From Halospeciosus flavus (GTDB lineage Archaea; Halobacteriota; Halobacteria; Halobacteriales; Halobacteriaceae), in NCBI RefSeq assembly GCF_029814175.1, contig NZ_CP122312.1, positions 1,860,001-1,924,000 on the forward strand: 64,000 nt of DNA. The letters are read 5' to 3'. Below are positions 50,037 to 59,134 of the stretch, in pieces; the stretch's first letter is position 1, and each line of letters starts with the position of its first letter. The notes below the pieces were generated by a model that saw nothing but the letters and a program-made list of their open reading frames with translations, was not told the DNA's origin and made no database searches. The position numbers and the translations under genes were made by a program.

Positions 50037-53012
50037 TTAGTCGTCCTGCGTCGGCGCCGCCTTCCGCTCCTCGTCGGCGGCGGGCTTCTCCCGGTCGCTC
50101 CGTGGACCGTCGAGGTCCACTTTCGGGAGTTTGTCGCGGAGGTAGTGACCCGTGTAGGACCCCTCCGTTCGGGCGACTTCCTCGGGCGTGCCGGTCGCGA
50201 CGACCTGGCCACCCTTCTCGCCGCCCTCGGGACCGAGGTCGACGACGTGGTCGGCGTTCTTCACGAGGTCGAGTTCGTGCTCGATGACGACCACGGAATT
50301 CCCTCTATCCGTGAGGCGCTGGAGGACGTCGATGAGTTTACGCTCGTCCTCGTGGTGGAGCCCCGTGGTCGGCTCATCGAGCAGGTAGAGGGTTTCGCCG
50401 GTCGACTTCTTCCCCAACTCCTCGGCGAGTTTCACGCGCTGGGCCTCCCCGCCCGAGAGGGTGGTGGAGGGCTGACCGAGGCGCATGTAGTCGAGACCGA
50501 CGTCCTTCAAGAGTTTGAGGCGGCGGCTGAGTCGCGTGTCGGCCTCGAAGAACTCGTAGGCCTCCTCGACGGACATGTCGAGGACGTCCGCGATGGTCTC
50601 GCCCTTGAACGTGACGTCGAGCGTCTCGTCGTTGTAGCGGGCGCCGCCACACTCCTCACAGGGGACCTGCACGTCCGAGAGGAAGTTCATCTCGATGGTG
50701 ACGGTCCCCTGCCCGCCACACTCCTCACAGCGGCCGCCCTTCACGTTGAAGGAGAAACGACCCTTGTCGTAGCCGCGCTGTTGGGCGAGTTTCGTCTGCG
50801 CGAACTTCTCGCGGACGTAGTCGAAGACGCCGGTGTAGGTCGCGGGGTTCGAACGCGGCGTCCGACCGATGGGCGACTGGTCGATGAGGCGGACCTTCTC
50901 GACGTGCTGGATGCCCTCGATGCCGTCGTGCTCGCCGGGGTCGACGGACGTGTTGTCGTTCATCGAGCGCGCGAGACCCTTGTAGAGGATTTCGTGCATC
51001 AGGGTCGACTTGCCGGACCCCGAGACACCCGTGATGGCGGTGAACGCGCCCACCGGGACGTCCACGTCGACGTCCTTCAGGTTGTGCTGGCGGGCGCCGC
51101 GAATGGTGATAGCGTCCTCCCACTCGCGGCGCTCCTCGGGAACGGGAATCTGCTTGCGGCCGGCGAGGTAGTCGCCGGTGATGGAGTCCTCGTTCGCCAT
51201 GATCTCCTCGACGTCGCCCTGCGCGACGACCTCGCCGCCGTGGCGACCCGGACCGGGACCCATGTCGACGACGGTGTCGGCACGGCGCATCGTCTCCTCG
51301 TCGTGCTCGACGACCACCAGGGTGTTACCGAGGTCGCGGAGTTCCTCCAAGGTATTGAGGAGGCGGTCGTTGTCGCGCTGGTGGAGACCGATAGAGGGTT
51401 CGTCGAGGACGTAGAGGACGCCTACGAGCCCCGAGCCGATCTGCGTGGCGAGGCGGATACGCTGGCTCTCGCCACCGGAGAGGGTGGAGGCCTCGCGGTC
51501 GAGCGTGAGGTAGTCGAGACCGACTTCCTCCATGAAGCCGAGGCGGGCGCGAATCTCCTTGAGAATCTCCTCGGCGATTTTGCGCTCCCGGTCGGACATG
51601 CCCTCCTCGACGCCCTCGAAGTGCTCGCGGGCGTCGCCGATGGACATGCGGTTGACCTCGGTGATGGCCGTGCCGTCGACGAGGACGGCCCGCGACTCGG
51701 GCTTGAGGCGAGTGCCGTCACACGCCGGACACGTCGTCACGGACATGTAGTCCTCGATGTGCTCGCGCGTGGAGTCCGAATCCGTCTCGACGTAGCGGCG
51801 TTCGAGGTTCGGGACGACGCCTTCGAAGGGTTTCTCCTTCCGGCGGGTACCGTTCTTCGTCTGCCGCTTGAAGACTACTTCCTCGTCCGTGCCGTAGAGG
51901 AACGCCTGCTGGACGTCCTCGTCGAGGTCTTCGAACGGCGTCGAGAGCGAGACGTCGAAGTGCGCGGCGACGGAATCCAGGCGCGTCTTGTAGTACGAGC
52001 GGTTGTAGCTCCACGGTTCGAAGACGTGCTTGAGCGCCTTCGACTCGTCCTGGACGACGAGGTCCTCGCTGACCTCCTTCGTCTCGCCGATACCCTCACA
52101 CTCGGGACAGGCCCCGTGCGGGGAGTTGAACGAGAAGCTGCGCGTCTCGATCTCGGAGATGTCGATGCCGCAGTGGACGCAGGCGAGCTCCTCGGACATC
52201 TCGACGACGAGGCGGCCGTCGCCCTCGCCGGCCAGGTCGCCGGTCGAGCGGGTCTCGCTGCCGAGCGAGGCGTCGAGGTCTTCGGGCGGGTTCGGGAGGA
52301 TGACCTTCAGGACGCCGTCGGCCTCGTCGAGGGCGGTCTCGACGGAGTCGGTGATGCGCGAACGCGCGTCCTCGCTCACCTTCACGCGGTCGACGACGAC
52401 GTCGACGGTGTGGTCGTAGTTCTCGTCGAGGTCCGGTTTCTCCGTCGCGAGGTCGTACTCCTCGCCGTCGACCTCGACGCGGGAGTAGCCCTCGGCGAGG
52501 AGGTCGTCGAAGCGGTCTTCGAAGGCACCCTTCTGGTCGCGGACGACCGGCGCGGCGATCTTGGCCTTCGTCCCCTCGGGGAGTTCGAGGACGCGTCGGA
52601 CCATCTGCTGGGCCGACTGCTCGCCGACCTCCCGACCGCACTCGGGGCAGTGGGGGTCGCCGACGCGGGCGTACAGCAGGCGGAGGTAGTCGTGGAGTTC
52701 CGTGACCGTCCCGACGGTCGAACGGGGGTTGTTCGCGGCGTTCTTCTGGTCGATGGAGATGGCCGGCGAGAGTCCCTCGACGGCCTCGACCTGCGGTTTG
52801 TCCATCTGCCCGAGGAAGTTTCGGGCGTAGGCGGACAGCGACTCGATGTACCGTCGCTGGCCCTCGGCGTAGATCGTCTCGAAGGCCAACGAGGACTTCC
52901 CCGACCCGGAGAGTCCGGTGACGACGTTGAACTGCTCGCGGGGAATCTTCACGTCGAGGTCCTTGAGGTTGTGTTCCTCGGCGCCTCGGACCTCGATGTA
53001 GTCCTCACTCAT
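50037..53012 (-). CDS. uvrA: UvrABC excision nuclease subunit A
   Basis: 991 residues. Two ABC ATPase units: Walker [10 protein letters not shown] near residue 33 and GVSGSGKST near 645, signatures LSGGESQR and LSGGEAQR. Zinc modules CVHCGIDIS...CPECEG and CEECGGQGT...CEECGGARY are intact, and the UvrB-binding region lies between. It scans DNA for bulky lesions and loads UvrB in nucleotide excision repair. Haloarchaea carry the bacterial-type Uvr set, long thought to be acquired by transfer. uvrB and uvrC are not in the window. The ATG at 53012 starts [15 protein letters not shown], as in the family. Confidence 0.97.
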   Translation of the reverse strand: MSEDYIEVRGAEEHNLKDLDVKIPREQFNVVTGLSGSGKSSLAFETIYAEGQRRYIESLSAYARNFLGQMDKPQVEAVEGLSPAISIDQKNAANNPRSTVGTVTELHDYLRLLYARVGDPHCPECGREVGEQSAQQMVRRVLELPEGTKAKIAAPVVRDQKGAFEDRFDDLLAEGYSRVEVDGEEYDLATEKPDLDENYDHTVDVVVDRVKVSEDARSRITDSVETALDEADGVLKVILPNPPEDLDASLGSETRSTGDLAGEGDGRLVVEMSEELACVHCGIDISEIETRSFSFNSPHGACPECEGIGETKEVSEDLVVQDESKALKHVFEPWSYNRSYYKTRLDSVAAHFDVSLSTPFEDLDEDVQQAFLYGTDEEVVFKRQTKNGTRRKEKPFEGVVPNLERRYVETDSDSTREHIEDYMSVTTCPACDGTRLKPESRAVLVDGTAITEVNRMSIGDAREHFEGVEEGMSDRERKIAEEILKEIRARLGFMEEVGLDYLTLDREASTLSGGESQRIRLATQIGSGLVGVLYVLDEPSIGLHQRDNDRLLNTLEELRDLGNTLVVVEHDEETMRRADTVVDMGPGPGRHGGEVVAQGDVEEIMANEDSITGDYLAGRKQIPVPEERREWEDAITIRGARQHNLKDVDVDVPVGAFTAITGVSGSGKSTLMHEILYKGLARSMNDNTSVDPGEHDGIEGIQHVEKVRLIDQSPIGRTPRSNPATYTGVFDYVREKFAQTKLAQQRGYDKGRFSFNVKGGRCEECGGQGTVTIEMNFLSDVQVPCEECGGARYNDETLDVTFKGETIADVLDMSVEEAYEFFEADTRLSRRLKLLKDVGLDYMRLGQPSTTLSGGEAQRVKLAEELGKKSTGETLYLLDEPTTGLHHEDERKLIDVLQRLTDRGNSVVVIEHELDLVKNADHVVDLGPEGGEKGGQVVATGTPEEVARTEGSYTGHYLRDKLPKVDLDGPRSDREKPAADEERKAAPTQDD

Positions 53013-53125
53013 TCTGTACCAGATTACGCGCGAGGGGGTGAAGGTTTGTCGGTCCGGGAAGAAAATCTCCCGTCTCACGAAGCCGGCCGCACACTTTTAT
53101 CGGGTGACGGCCCGACTCCACACCC

Positions 53126-53713
53126 ATGAGCGACGACGGGACCGACGGCGAGTACGACATCGCGGGCATCGAACTCACCGGCGACCGCTACGAGGTGCGA
53201 CAGTCGTTGATTCGCAACAAGTACGCCGTCCGCGACGCCGCGGGCGACGTCGTCCTCCGCGGGAAACAGAAGATGTTCAAACTGAAGGAGGAGTTCCCGT
53301 TCGTCGACGGCGAAGGGAACGACGTCTTCACCGTGAAGGCCGGCGGCATGCTCGACGTCGCGGGTAACTACGCCATCCGCGACACGACCGGCGAGGAGGT
53401 CGTCGTCCTCGACGAGGACTACTCGCTGTTCGCGGAGAACTGGACCGTCCGGGACCCCGACACCGGCGAGGCGCTCGCGACCATTCGCTCGACGAGCAAA
53501 CTCGTCGAGGTGCTCAGACACTTCGTCGGCGCGGTCGGACTCGTCCCCTACAAGTACGAGATCCTCGACGCCGAGGGCGACCACGTGGGCCACATCTCCG
53601 GGCAGTTCTCCCTCCGCGATACGTACACCGTGACCATCGACGACGCCTCGGACGTACCGAAGGAGGCCGTCGTCGCCGCGGCCGTCGTGCTGGACGCCCT
53701 CCGAGGGGGCTAA
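53126..53713 (+). CDS. LURP-one/tubby-C-like protein
   Basis: 195 residues. Repeating beta strands: 'YEVRQSLIRNKYAVRDAAGDVVLRGKQKMFKLKEEFPF', 'NYAIRDTTGEEVVVLDEDYSLFAENWTVRDPDTGEALATI', 'YEILDAEGDHVGHISGQFSLRDTYTVTIDD' and a final hydrophobic helix. This is the LURP-one-related/Scramblase-like beta-barrel with its central helix. Such proteins are lipid- or phosphoinositide-associated in eukaryotes; in archaea the role is unknown. A CACTTTTATCG element precedes the ATG. Divergent from uvrA (113 nt). Confidence 0.8.
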   Translation: MSDDGTDGEYDIAGIELTGDRYEVRQSLIRNKYAVRDAAGDVVLRGKQKMFKLKEEFPFVDGEGNDVFTVKAGGMLDVAGNYAIRDTTGEEVVVLDEDYSLFAENWTVRDPDTGEALATIRSTSKLVEVLRHFVGAVGLVPYKYEILDAEGDHVGHISGQFSLRDTYTVTIDDASDVPKEAVVAAAVVLDALRGG

Positions 53714-54184
53714 TCACTCCGCGACGTCGGCCACCTCGGCGTCGGCGAGGTCGCGCAGGCGCTCGGGGTCGACCGGGAACACCGAGGAGGGCGTGCCGGC
53801 GGCCGCCCAGACGGTGTCGTAGTCGAGGAGCGTCTCGTCCATCAGCACCCGGACGTCGGTCTCGTGGCAGATGGGCGGGACGCCGCCGATACTCCACCCG
53901 GTCGCCTTCTTCACGAGGTCGGCGTCGGCCATCGAGGCACGCTCCGCGTCGAGGCGGTTGGCCACCTTCTCGGTGTCGACGCGGTTCGCACCGCTCGTGA
54001 CGACGACCACCGGTCGGCCATCGACGTCCAAGACGATGGAGGAGGCGATCTGTCCCACGTCGCAGCCGACGGCGTCGGCGGCGTCCGCGGCGGTCTTGGT
54101 GCCTTCGGGGAACTCGGTGACGTCGGGCGAGAAGCCGTAGCGCTCCTCGGCCCGTTCGACGAACGTCTTCGCGCGCTGGTGCAT
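53714..54184 (-). CDS. YbaK/ProX-type aminoacyl-tRNA deacylase
   Basis: 156 residues from ATG 54184, full length for the family. 'TKTAADAADAVGCDVGQIASSIVLDVDGRPVVVVTSGANRVD' and 'AERASMADADLVKKATGWSIGGVPPI' are YbaK/PrdX signatures, with the catalytic Lys region replaced by 'SSIV' as in many archaeal PrdX-like proteins. It removes mischarged amino acids from tRNA. The longer open frame upstream is a shadow of the SDR gene. Its stop abuts the LURP gene stop. Confidence 0.88.
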   Translation of the reverse strand: MHQRAKTFVERAEERYGFSPDVTEFPEGTKTAADAADAVGCDVGQIASSIVLDVDGRPVVVVTSGANRVDTEKVANRLDAERASMADADLVKKATGWSIGGVPPICHETDVRVLMDETLLDYDTVWAAAGTPSSVFPVDPERLRDLADAEVADVAE

Positions 54185-54221
54185 CGACGGGAAGTGACGA
54201 GTGCGGGACGAAAAGCGTTTC

Positions 54222-54959
54222 TCAGACGTCCTCGGGGAGCCACCCGCCGTCGACCTCGACGTTCTCGCCGCTGACGTAGTCGCTGCCCTCGTCGCAGAAG
54301 AAGCGGACGACCTGTGCGATGTCGGCGAAGGTGGCCCACCGCCCCCGCGGTGCGTGTTCGGGGAACTCGTCGGAGTTCTCGACGACGTACGGAGAGACGG
54401 CGTTGACGGTGATGCCGTCTTCCTGCGTGTCGGCAGCGAGCATCCGGGTGAACATGAGGACGCCCTGCTTGGCGACGAAGTAGGGGAAGTTCTTCGGGTC
54501 GACCAGCCCCTTCTCGGCGGAGGCGTACCCCACGTTGACGATACGACCGTACCCGGAGTCGCGCATCGCCGGAAGAGCCCGCTTCGAACAGAGGAAGGTC
54601 CCGGTGAGATTCGTGTGGAGGACGCGGTTCCACTCCTCGATGGAGAGGTCCGACCAGTGGTGGGGCGCGAAGTCCCCGACGTTGTTGACGAGGACGTCGA
54701 CGCTCCCGAGGTCGGTCTCGACCTGCTCGAAGAGCGCGTCGACCGAGTCGGGGTCGGTGACGTCGCCCTGGACGGCAGTCGCGTCGACGCCGCGTTCCTC
54801 GGCCTCCTCGGCGGTGGCGTGCGCTTCTGCCTCGCTGGAGTAGTAGTGCACGGCGACGTCAGCGCCGCAGTCGGCCAGCGAGCGGAGGACACCGCGGCCG
54901 AGTCCCTTCGAGCTCCCGGTCACGAGGACGGTCCGTCCGGAGAGGTCTGGTTCGAGCAC
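54222..54959 (-). CDS. Short-chain dehydrogenase/reductase
   Basis: 245 residues from GTG 54959, which lies 24 nt after a TATA element shared in a divergent promoter. NAD(P) loop TGSSKGLGRG, 'NNVGD', catalytic Ser in 'NVGYASAEKG', and Y-x-x-x-K as YFVAKQ. 'EGSDYVSGENVEVDGGWLPED' is the usual SDR ending. Substrate unknown; FabG-like. A TTG two codons earlier is a possible alternative start. Confidence 0.92.
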   Translation of the reverse strand: MLEPDLSGRTVLVTGSSKGLGRGVLRSLADCGADVAVHYYSSEAEAHATAEEAEERGVDATAVQGDVTDPDSVDALFEQVETDLGSVDVLVNNVGDFAPHHWSDLSIEEWNRVLHTNLTGTFLCSKRALPAMRDSGYGRIVNVGYASAEKGLVDPKNFPYFVAKQGVLMFTRMLAADTQEDGITVNAVSPYVVENSDEFPEHAPRGRWATFADIAQVVRFFCDEGSDYVSGENVEVDGGWLPEDV

Positions 54960-54983
54960 GGGCAAAGAAAACTCGTGGGCGAG

Positions 54984-54995
54984 TATAGGTTTAAG
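54984..54995. promoter_or_regulatory. Overlapping divergent promoters of the SDR and uspA
   Basis: TATA at 54984 serves the leftward SDR (24 nt to GTG 54959) and TTTAA at 54990 serves the rightward uspA (25 nt to ATG 55020). The two TATA boxes are only about 6 nt apart. Confidence 0.55.
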
Positions 54996-55019
54996 GGGTT
55001 TCGGGGAGACCGGCCGAAC

Positions 55020-55469
55020 ATGGCGCTCGAAACTGTTCTACTCGCAGTCGGACCTAGCGACAACGAACGCGCGGAGCAACTCGCCCGGACACTCGTCGAC
55101 ATCGCCGGACCGGCCGACGCGAAAGCCGTCCTCGCGCACGTCTTCACGGACGACGAGTTCGAGTCGACGCTCAAGAGCCTCGGCGTCGACGAACCCAGCG
55201 ACGTCACGCCCGACGAAGTCGCCCGTCGACACGCGACCATCCGGACCATCTCGCGGCGTATCGACGCCGAGGGACTCGACTACGAGGTTCGCGGCGCGAT
55301 CGGCCCGCACGGCGAGGAAATCGTCGACCTCGCGACCGAGATCGACGCCGACCTCGTCATCGTCGGCGGCCGCAAGCGCTCGCCGACCGGGAAGGCCGTC
55401 TTCGGGTCGACCGCCCAGGAGGTCATGCTGTCGGCGCCCTGCCCGGTGACGTTCGTCCGCGGCGAGTAG
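55020..55469 (+). CDS. Universal stress protein UspA family
   Basis: 149 residues, single Usp domain. 'TVLLAVGPSDNERAEQLARTLVDIA' at the start and 'DADLVIVGGRKRSPTGKAVFGSTAQEVMLSAPCPVTFVRG' at the end contain the ATP-binding G-x2-G-x9-G-S/T pattern (GGRKRSPTGKAVFGST). Cytoplasmic, stress response; one of many paralogues usual in haloarchaea. Divergent from the SDR with overlapping promoters. Confidence 0.92.
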   Translation: MALETVLLAVGPSDNERAEQLARTLVDIAGPADAKAVLAHVFTDDEFESTLKSLGVDEPSDVTPDEVARRHATIRTISRRIDAEGLDYEVRGAIGPHGEEIVDLATEIDADLVIVGGRKRSPTGKAVFGSTAQEVMLSAPCPVTFVRGE

Positions 55470-55530
55470 GGAGCGGGACTAACTCGAATCTGTGTAGTTA
55501 AGTGCGGGCGGAACCGCGTTTCTGGTGAGA

Positions 55531-56499
55531 ATGGCCTACTACGCGGGTGTCGACCTCGGCGCGACGAACCTCCGCGCGGCCGTCGCCGACGAGGAGGGGA
55601 CGATTCTCGGCATCGAGCGGCGCCCGACGCCGCGGGGGCCGACCGGTATCGCCGTCACCGAAGCCGTCCTCGACGCACTCCGGACGGCCGCCGCCACCGC
55701 CGGCGTCGACCCCACCGACGTCCGGGCGGTCGGGGTAGGGAGTATCGGCCCACTCGACCTCGCGGAGGGCGCCGTCGACTCCCCGGCGAACCTCCCGGAC
55801 ACCATCGACTGGATCCCGCTCGTCGGCCCTATCCGCGAACTCGTCGACTCCCGCGAGGTGTACCTCCACAACGACACCGCCGCGGGCGTCATCGGCGAGC
55901 GCTTCCACAGTGACCGCAACCCCGACGACATGGTGTACCTGACCATCTCCTCGGGAATCGGCGCGGGCGTCACCGTCGACGGGAACGTCCTCGCGGGGTG
56001 GGACGGCAACGCGGGCGAAGTCGGCCACTACGTCGTCGACCCGCAGGGCCGCCGAACGTGTGGCTGTGGCCGCGAGGGCCACTGGGAGGCGTACTGCTCG
56101 GGCGACAACATCCCGGGGTACGCCCGCCTCCTCGCCGAGGACCACGACGGCGACACCGCCCTCCCGGTCGACGACCCCGACTTCTCCGCGGCCGACGTCT
56201 TCGAACACGCCGAGGACGACGACCTCGCCGGCCACGTCGTCGACCAACTCGCCTACTGGAACGCGATGGGCGTCACCAACCTCGTCCAGTCGTTCGCACC
56301 GCTCGTCGTCTACGTCGGCGGCGCCGTCGCGCTCAACAACCCCGAGCGCGTCGTCGACCCCATCCGCGAGCAACTCGACGAGATAGTCTTCAACAACGTC
56401 CCCGACGTCCAACTCACCGAACTCGGTGACGACGTCGTCATCGAGGGCGCCATCGCCAGCGCGCTCACCGGCGGAACCGGCGACCGCGCGAAACTCTGA
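55531..56499 (+). CDS. ROK-family sugar kinase (glucokinase-like)
   Basis: 322 residues. N-terminal phosphate loop GVDLGATNLRAA, second phosphate region 'LTISSGIGAGVTVDGN', catalytic 'NDTAAG' Asp region, and the ROK zinc motif GH..VDPQGRRTCGCGREGHWEAYCSG (Cys cluster plus His). It phosphorylates glucose or a related sugar with ATP. A GTG two codons upstream (55525) is possible. No other sugar-catabolic gene adjoins it. Confidence 0.9.
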   Translation: MAYYAGVDLGATNLRAAVADEEGTILGIERRPTPRGPTGIAVTEAVLDALRTAAATAGVDPTDVRAVGVGSIGPLDLAEGAVDSPANLPDTIDWIPLVGPIRELVDSREVYLHNDTAAGVIGERFHSDRNPDDMVYLTISSGIGAGVTVDGNVLAGWDGNAGEVGHYVVDPQGRRTCGCGREGHWEAYCSGDNIPGYARLLAEDHDGDTALPVDDPDFSAADVFEHAEDDDLAGHVVDQLAYWNAMGVTNLVQSFAPLVVYVGGAVALNNPERVVDPIREQLDEIVFNNVPDVQLTELGDDVVIEGAIASALTGGTGDRAKL

Positions 56500-56545
56500 A
56501 TCGGCGACGACCGCCTTTTTGGTCGCCGCGTCCGTCCCCTCGCCA

Positions 56546-57916
56546 ATGCGTCTCTCACGCCGCACAGCCCTCCGCTCGTTCGGCGGTCTCGCCGCCCTCT
56601 CGACGCTCCCCGCGGCCGCCCGCGCTCACCCCGGCGACTCCACGGACGGCAACGACAGCGCCGACGGGACGACCCACGCCGACGGTCTCGCCCCCCGCGG
56701 TTCGCTCGCCGTCGAGGGAACGACCGACGCCGTCGTCTCGGAGAACACCGTCTACGTTGCCGCCTCCGACGGATTCGCCGTCGTCGACGTGGCCGACCCC
56801 GCGAACCCGACGCTCCTCGCCGAGCGCCGCGGTCTCCTGAGCGACCGCGAGAACGGCCCGCTCCAGCAGGTGTACGACACGACCGTCGACGGCGACCGCC
56901 TGCTCGTCGCCGGCCCGGCCCACCCGCCGAGCGGCGACGCGTTGATGGGTGCGGCCCTCTACGACGTGGCCGACCCCGCGAACCCGACGCTCCTGCGCTT
57001 CCACGAGACCGACTACCCGGTCCACAACTGCTTCCTGCGGGAGGGCGTCGCCTACCTCACCGGCAACGACGGCGCGCGGAACCCGCTCGTCCTCGTGGAC
57101 GTCTCGCAGGACGCGACGCCGGAACTCGCCCGCTGGTCGGTCGTCGACGCGAACGAGGCGTGGCGCGACGTCCCCTCGGCACTACGGGTCGTCCACGACG
57201 TGACCGTCGACGACGGCGTCGCCACCCTCTCCTACTGGGACGCGGGGACGTGGCTGCTGGACGTCTCGGACCCGGCGAACCCCCGACCGCTCGGTCACAC
57301 GAGCCACTACGAACCGTCGGAACTCACACCGACCGGAAATTCGGAGGTGTTCCAACTCCCCGGCAACGCCCACTACGCCCAGCGCCGCGACGGCCTCCTC
57401 GTCGTCGGTCGCGAGGCGTGGGACGTCGACCAGAACGACTCCCGGGACGGCGGTCCGGGCGGTATCGACCTCTACGACGCCGCCGACCCGGAGCACGTCA
57501 CTCACCTCGCGTCCATCTCGGCCCCGCCCACCTCCGACCCGACCTACGGCGGCGTCTGGACGACCGCGCACAACTTCGACGTCGTCGGTCCCCGCCTCTA
57601 CACGTCGTGGTACCAGGGCGGCGTGAAGGTGTACGATATCTCCGACCCCGCGGCCCCCGAGGAACTCGGTCACTTCCGCGACTCCTCGCAGTTCGCCTTC
57701 TGGACCGCCCAGCGCGCCGACGCCTGCACCGTCGCGACGTCCTGGCACGGCCCCTCGGGCGACCTCGCGGCCGGCGTCTACACCTTCCCGACGCTGGAGC
57801 GGACGACGACGCGACCGGCCACGAGCGACGGGCCGGTCCCCGGATTCGGCGTCGGGACGGCGCTCGCGGGACTCGGCGCGGGCGCGGCGGCGAAGTGGTG
57901 GCGCGGACGCGAGTGA
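56546..57916 (+). CDS. Tat-exported LVIVD-repeat protein
   Basis: 456 residues. Signal 'RLSRRTALRSFGGLAALSTLPAAARA' carries the twin arginines, without lipobox. The mature part contains successive LVIVD-like blades: 'GFAVVDVADPANPTLLAE', 'ALYDVADPANPTLLRF', 'TWLLDVSDPANPRPLGH', 'IDLYDAADPEHVTHLA', 'VKVYDISDPAAPEELGH': a beta-propeller. The C-terminus ends with a Gly/Ala helix and RGRE, possibly a membrane anchor (PGF-CTERM-like arrangement: P-G-F-G-V then helix then Arg). Cell-surface function unknown. Confidence 0.88.
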   Translation: MRLSRRTALRSFGGLAALSTLPAAARAHPGDSTDGNDSADGTTHADGLAPRGSLAVEGTTDAVVSENTVYVAASDGFAVVDVADPANPTLLAERRGLLSDRENGPLQQVYDTTVDGDRLLVAGPAHPPSGDALMGAALYDVADPANPTLLRFHETDYPVHNCFLREGVAYLTGNDGARNPLVLVDVSQDATPELARWSVVDANEAWRDVPSALRVVHDVTVDDGVATLSYWDAGTWLLDVSDPANPRPLGHTSHYEPSELTPTGNSEVFQLPGNAHYAQRRDGLLVVGREAWDVDQNDSRDGGPGGIDLYDAADPEHVTHLASISAPPTSDPTYGGVWTTAHNFDVVGPRLYTSWYQGGVKVYDISDPAAPEELGHFRDSSQFAFWTAQRADACTVATSWHGPSGDLAAGVYTFPTLERTTTRPATSDGPVPGFGVGTALAGLGAGAAAKWWRGRE

Positions 57917-57994
57917 ATACGGCCGTATCTGTGTCAATCATTCACTAGCGACACAATCCGAACCTTTCCATACGTCGAGGTGCAACGTCCAGTC

Positions 57995-58387
57995 ATGAGC
58001 GAGGCCGACACCGGGGGCGACGGCGGCGAGGGCGACGGCGAGGACCTCCAGAGCCGCGTCGAGACGTGGCTGACCGGGCAGATGCCCATCATCCAGATGC
58101 ACGGCGGGACGAGCGCCGTCCGGACGGCCGACCCCGACACCGGCGAGGTCGTCGTCGAACTCGGCGGCGCCTGCTCCGGATGCGGAATCAGCCCGCGGAC
58201 CGCCCAGCGCATCAAGGTGGACCTCGCCCAAGAGTTCGACGTCGTCGAGGACGTCGTCGTCCGCTTCTCCGACGGGAGCGACAGCGACTGGAACGACGGG
58301 CAGGCCGAGAGCTACATGGGCATCGACCGCAACGAGGGCGGTCGCGGCGGTCGCGGCGAGGGGAGTCCGAGTTCCGACCACTTCTGA
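57995..58387 (+). CDS. NifU C-terminal-like Fe-S scaffold protein
   Basis: 130 residues. After a Gly/Asp-rich N-terminus comes the NifU-C (Nfu) domain: '[52 protein letters not shown]'. Cys60 and Cys63 form the C-x-x-C that holds a [4Fe-4S] cluster at a dimer interface. The C-terminus has a low-complexity GGRGGRGEG tail, unusual for the family. It carries clusters to target proteins. Confidence 0.9.
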   Translation: MSEADTGGDGGEGDGEDLQSRVETWLTGQMPIIQMHGGTSAVRTADPDTGEVVVELGGACSGCGISPRTAQRIKVDLAQEFDVVEDVVVRFSDGSDSDWNDGQAESYMGIDRNEGGRGGRGEGSPSSDHF

Positions 58388-58428
58388 CGAAAAACGCTTT
58401 TGTCACTGTACTTCCTCTCGGCGCGGTA

Positions 58429-59091
58429 GTGAGTCTCGTAGGCGTCTTCACCGTCCCTGGCGCGCAGTTTCCGCTGACGCAGGTCCTCGGTGCCGTGCCG
58501 AACGCGCGCGTCGAGATCGACCGCGTCGCCGGCGACAGCCACGAGTCGGACGAATCGGACGAGTCGTCTCCCGCGGAGGCGGTCTTCGTCTTCTGGGCCG
58601 AGGCCGACAGTCCCGACGCACTCGACGACTTCGAGACCTACCTCCGCCACGAGGCGCGAACGCTCGACCTGACCTGCCTGGACAGCGTCGACAACCAGCG
58701 ACTCTACCGACTCCGCTGGCGGGTCGGCGACGACGACCTCGTCGCACCGCTGGTCGAACTCCCCGGTGAGTTCCTCTCCGGCGTCGGGACGGCCGACGCC
58801 TGCCGACTCGTCGTCCGCTTCCCCGAAGAAGCGGCGTACGAGGAGTTCGTCGAGTGGTGCGAACGCCACAACGTCCCCATCGAGGAGGCGAGACGGTACA
58901 CCTCCGAGTCGATCCAGGACCTCGAAGCCGAGGGCCGCGCCGACTTCCTCTCGGCCCTCTTCGAGGTGGGCGTCCTCGACGAGAACGCCACACTGGAGGA
59001 CCTGGCGACGGCTCTCGGCGTCCCGGCCGAGTCGCTGCCGGCCGGACTCGACGCGCTCTACCAGGAGGTCGCGGCAGAACTGAGCAAGTGA
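58429..59091 (+). CDS. HTH-10 (bacterio-opsin activator-like) family protein
   Basis: 220 residues from GTG. The front is a Bat-type beta/alpha domain (VGVFTVPGAQFPLTQVLGAVPNARVEIDRV..). The C-terminus 'SIQDLEAEGRADFLSALFEVGVLDENATLEDLATALGVPAESLPAGLDALYQEV' fits an HTH-10-like helix-turn-helix, though degenerate: the usual 'LT..Q...L..A...GYF..PR' motif is not seen. So DNA binding is uncertain. It follows the NifU-like gene by 41 nt with a CTTTTGTCAC promoter element. Confidence 0.72.
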   Translation: MSLVGVFTVPGAQFPLTQVLGAVPNARVEIDRVAGDSHESDESDESSPAEAVFVFWAEADSPDALDDFETYLRHEARTLDLTCLDSVDNQRLYRLRWRVGDDDLVAPLVELPGEFLSGVGTADACRLVVRFPEEAAYEEFVEWCERHNVPIEEARRYTSESIQDLEAEGRADFLSALFEVGVLDENATLEDLATALGVPAESLPAGLDALYQEVAAELSK

Positions 59092-59134
59092 GGAGAGTGA
59101 GCGTGCGAGGCACGCCGCGCACGAGACGTAGTCG

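Noticed and set aside
50145-53129. Open frame of nearly 1000 codons on the plus strand opposite uvrA
   Set aside because: Antisense shadow of uvrA; composition is biased and contains no recognisable domain.
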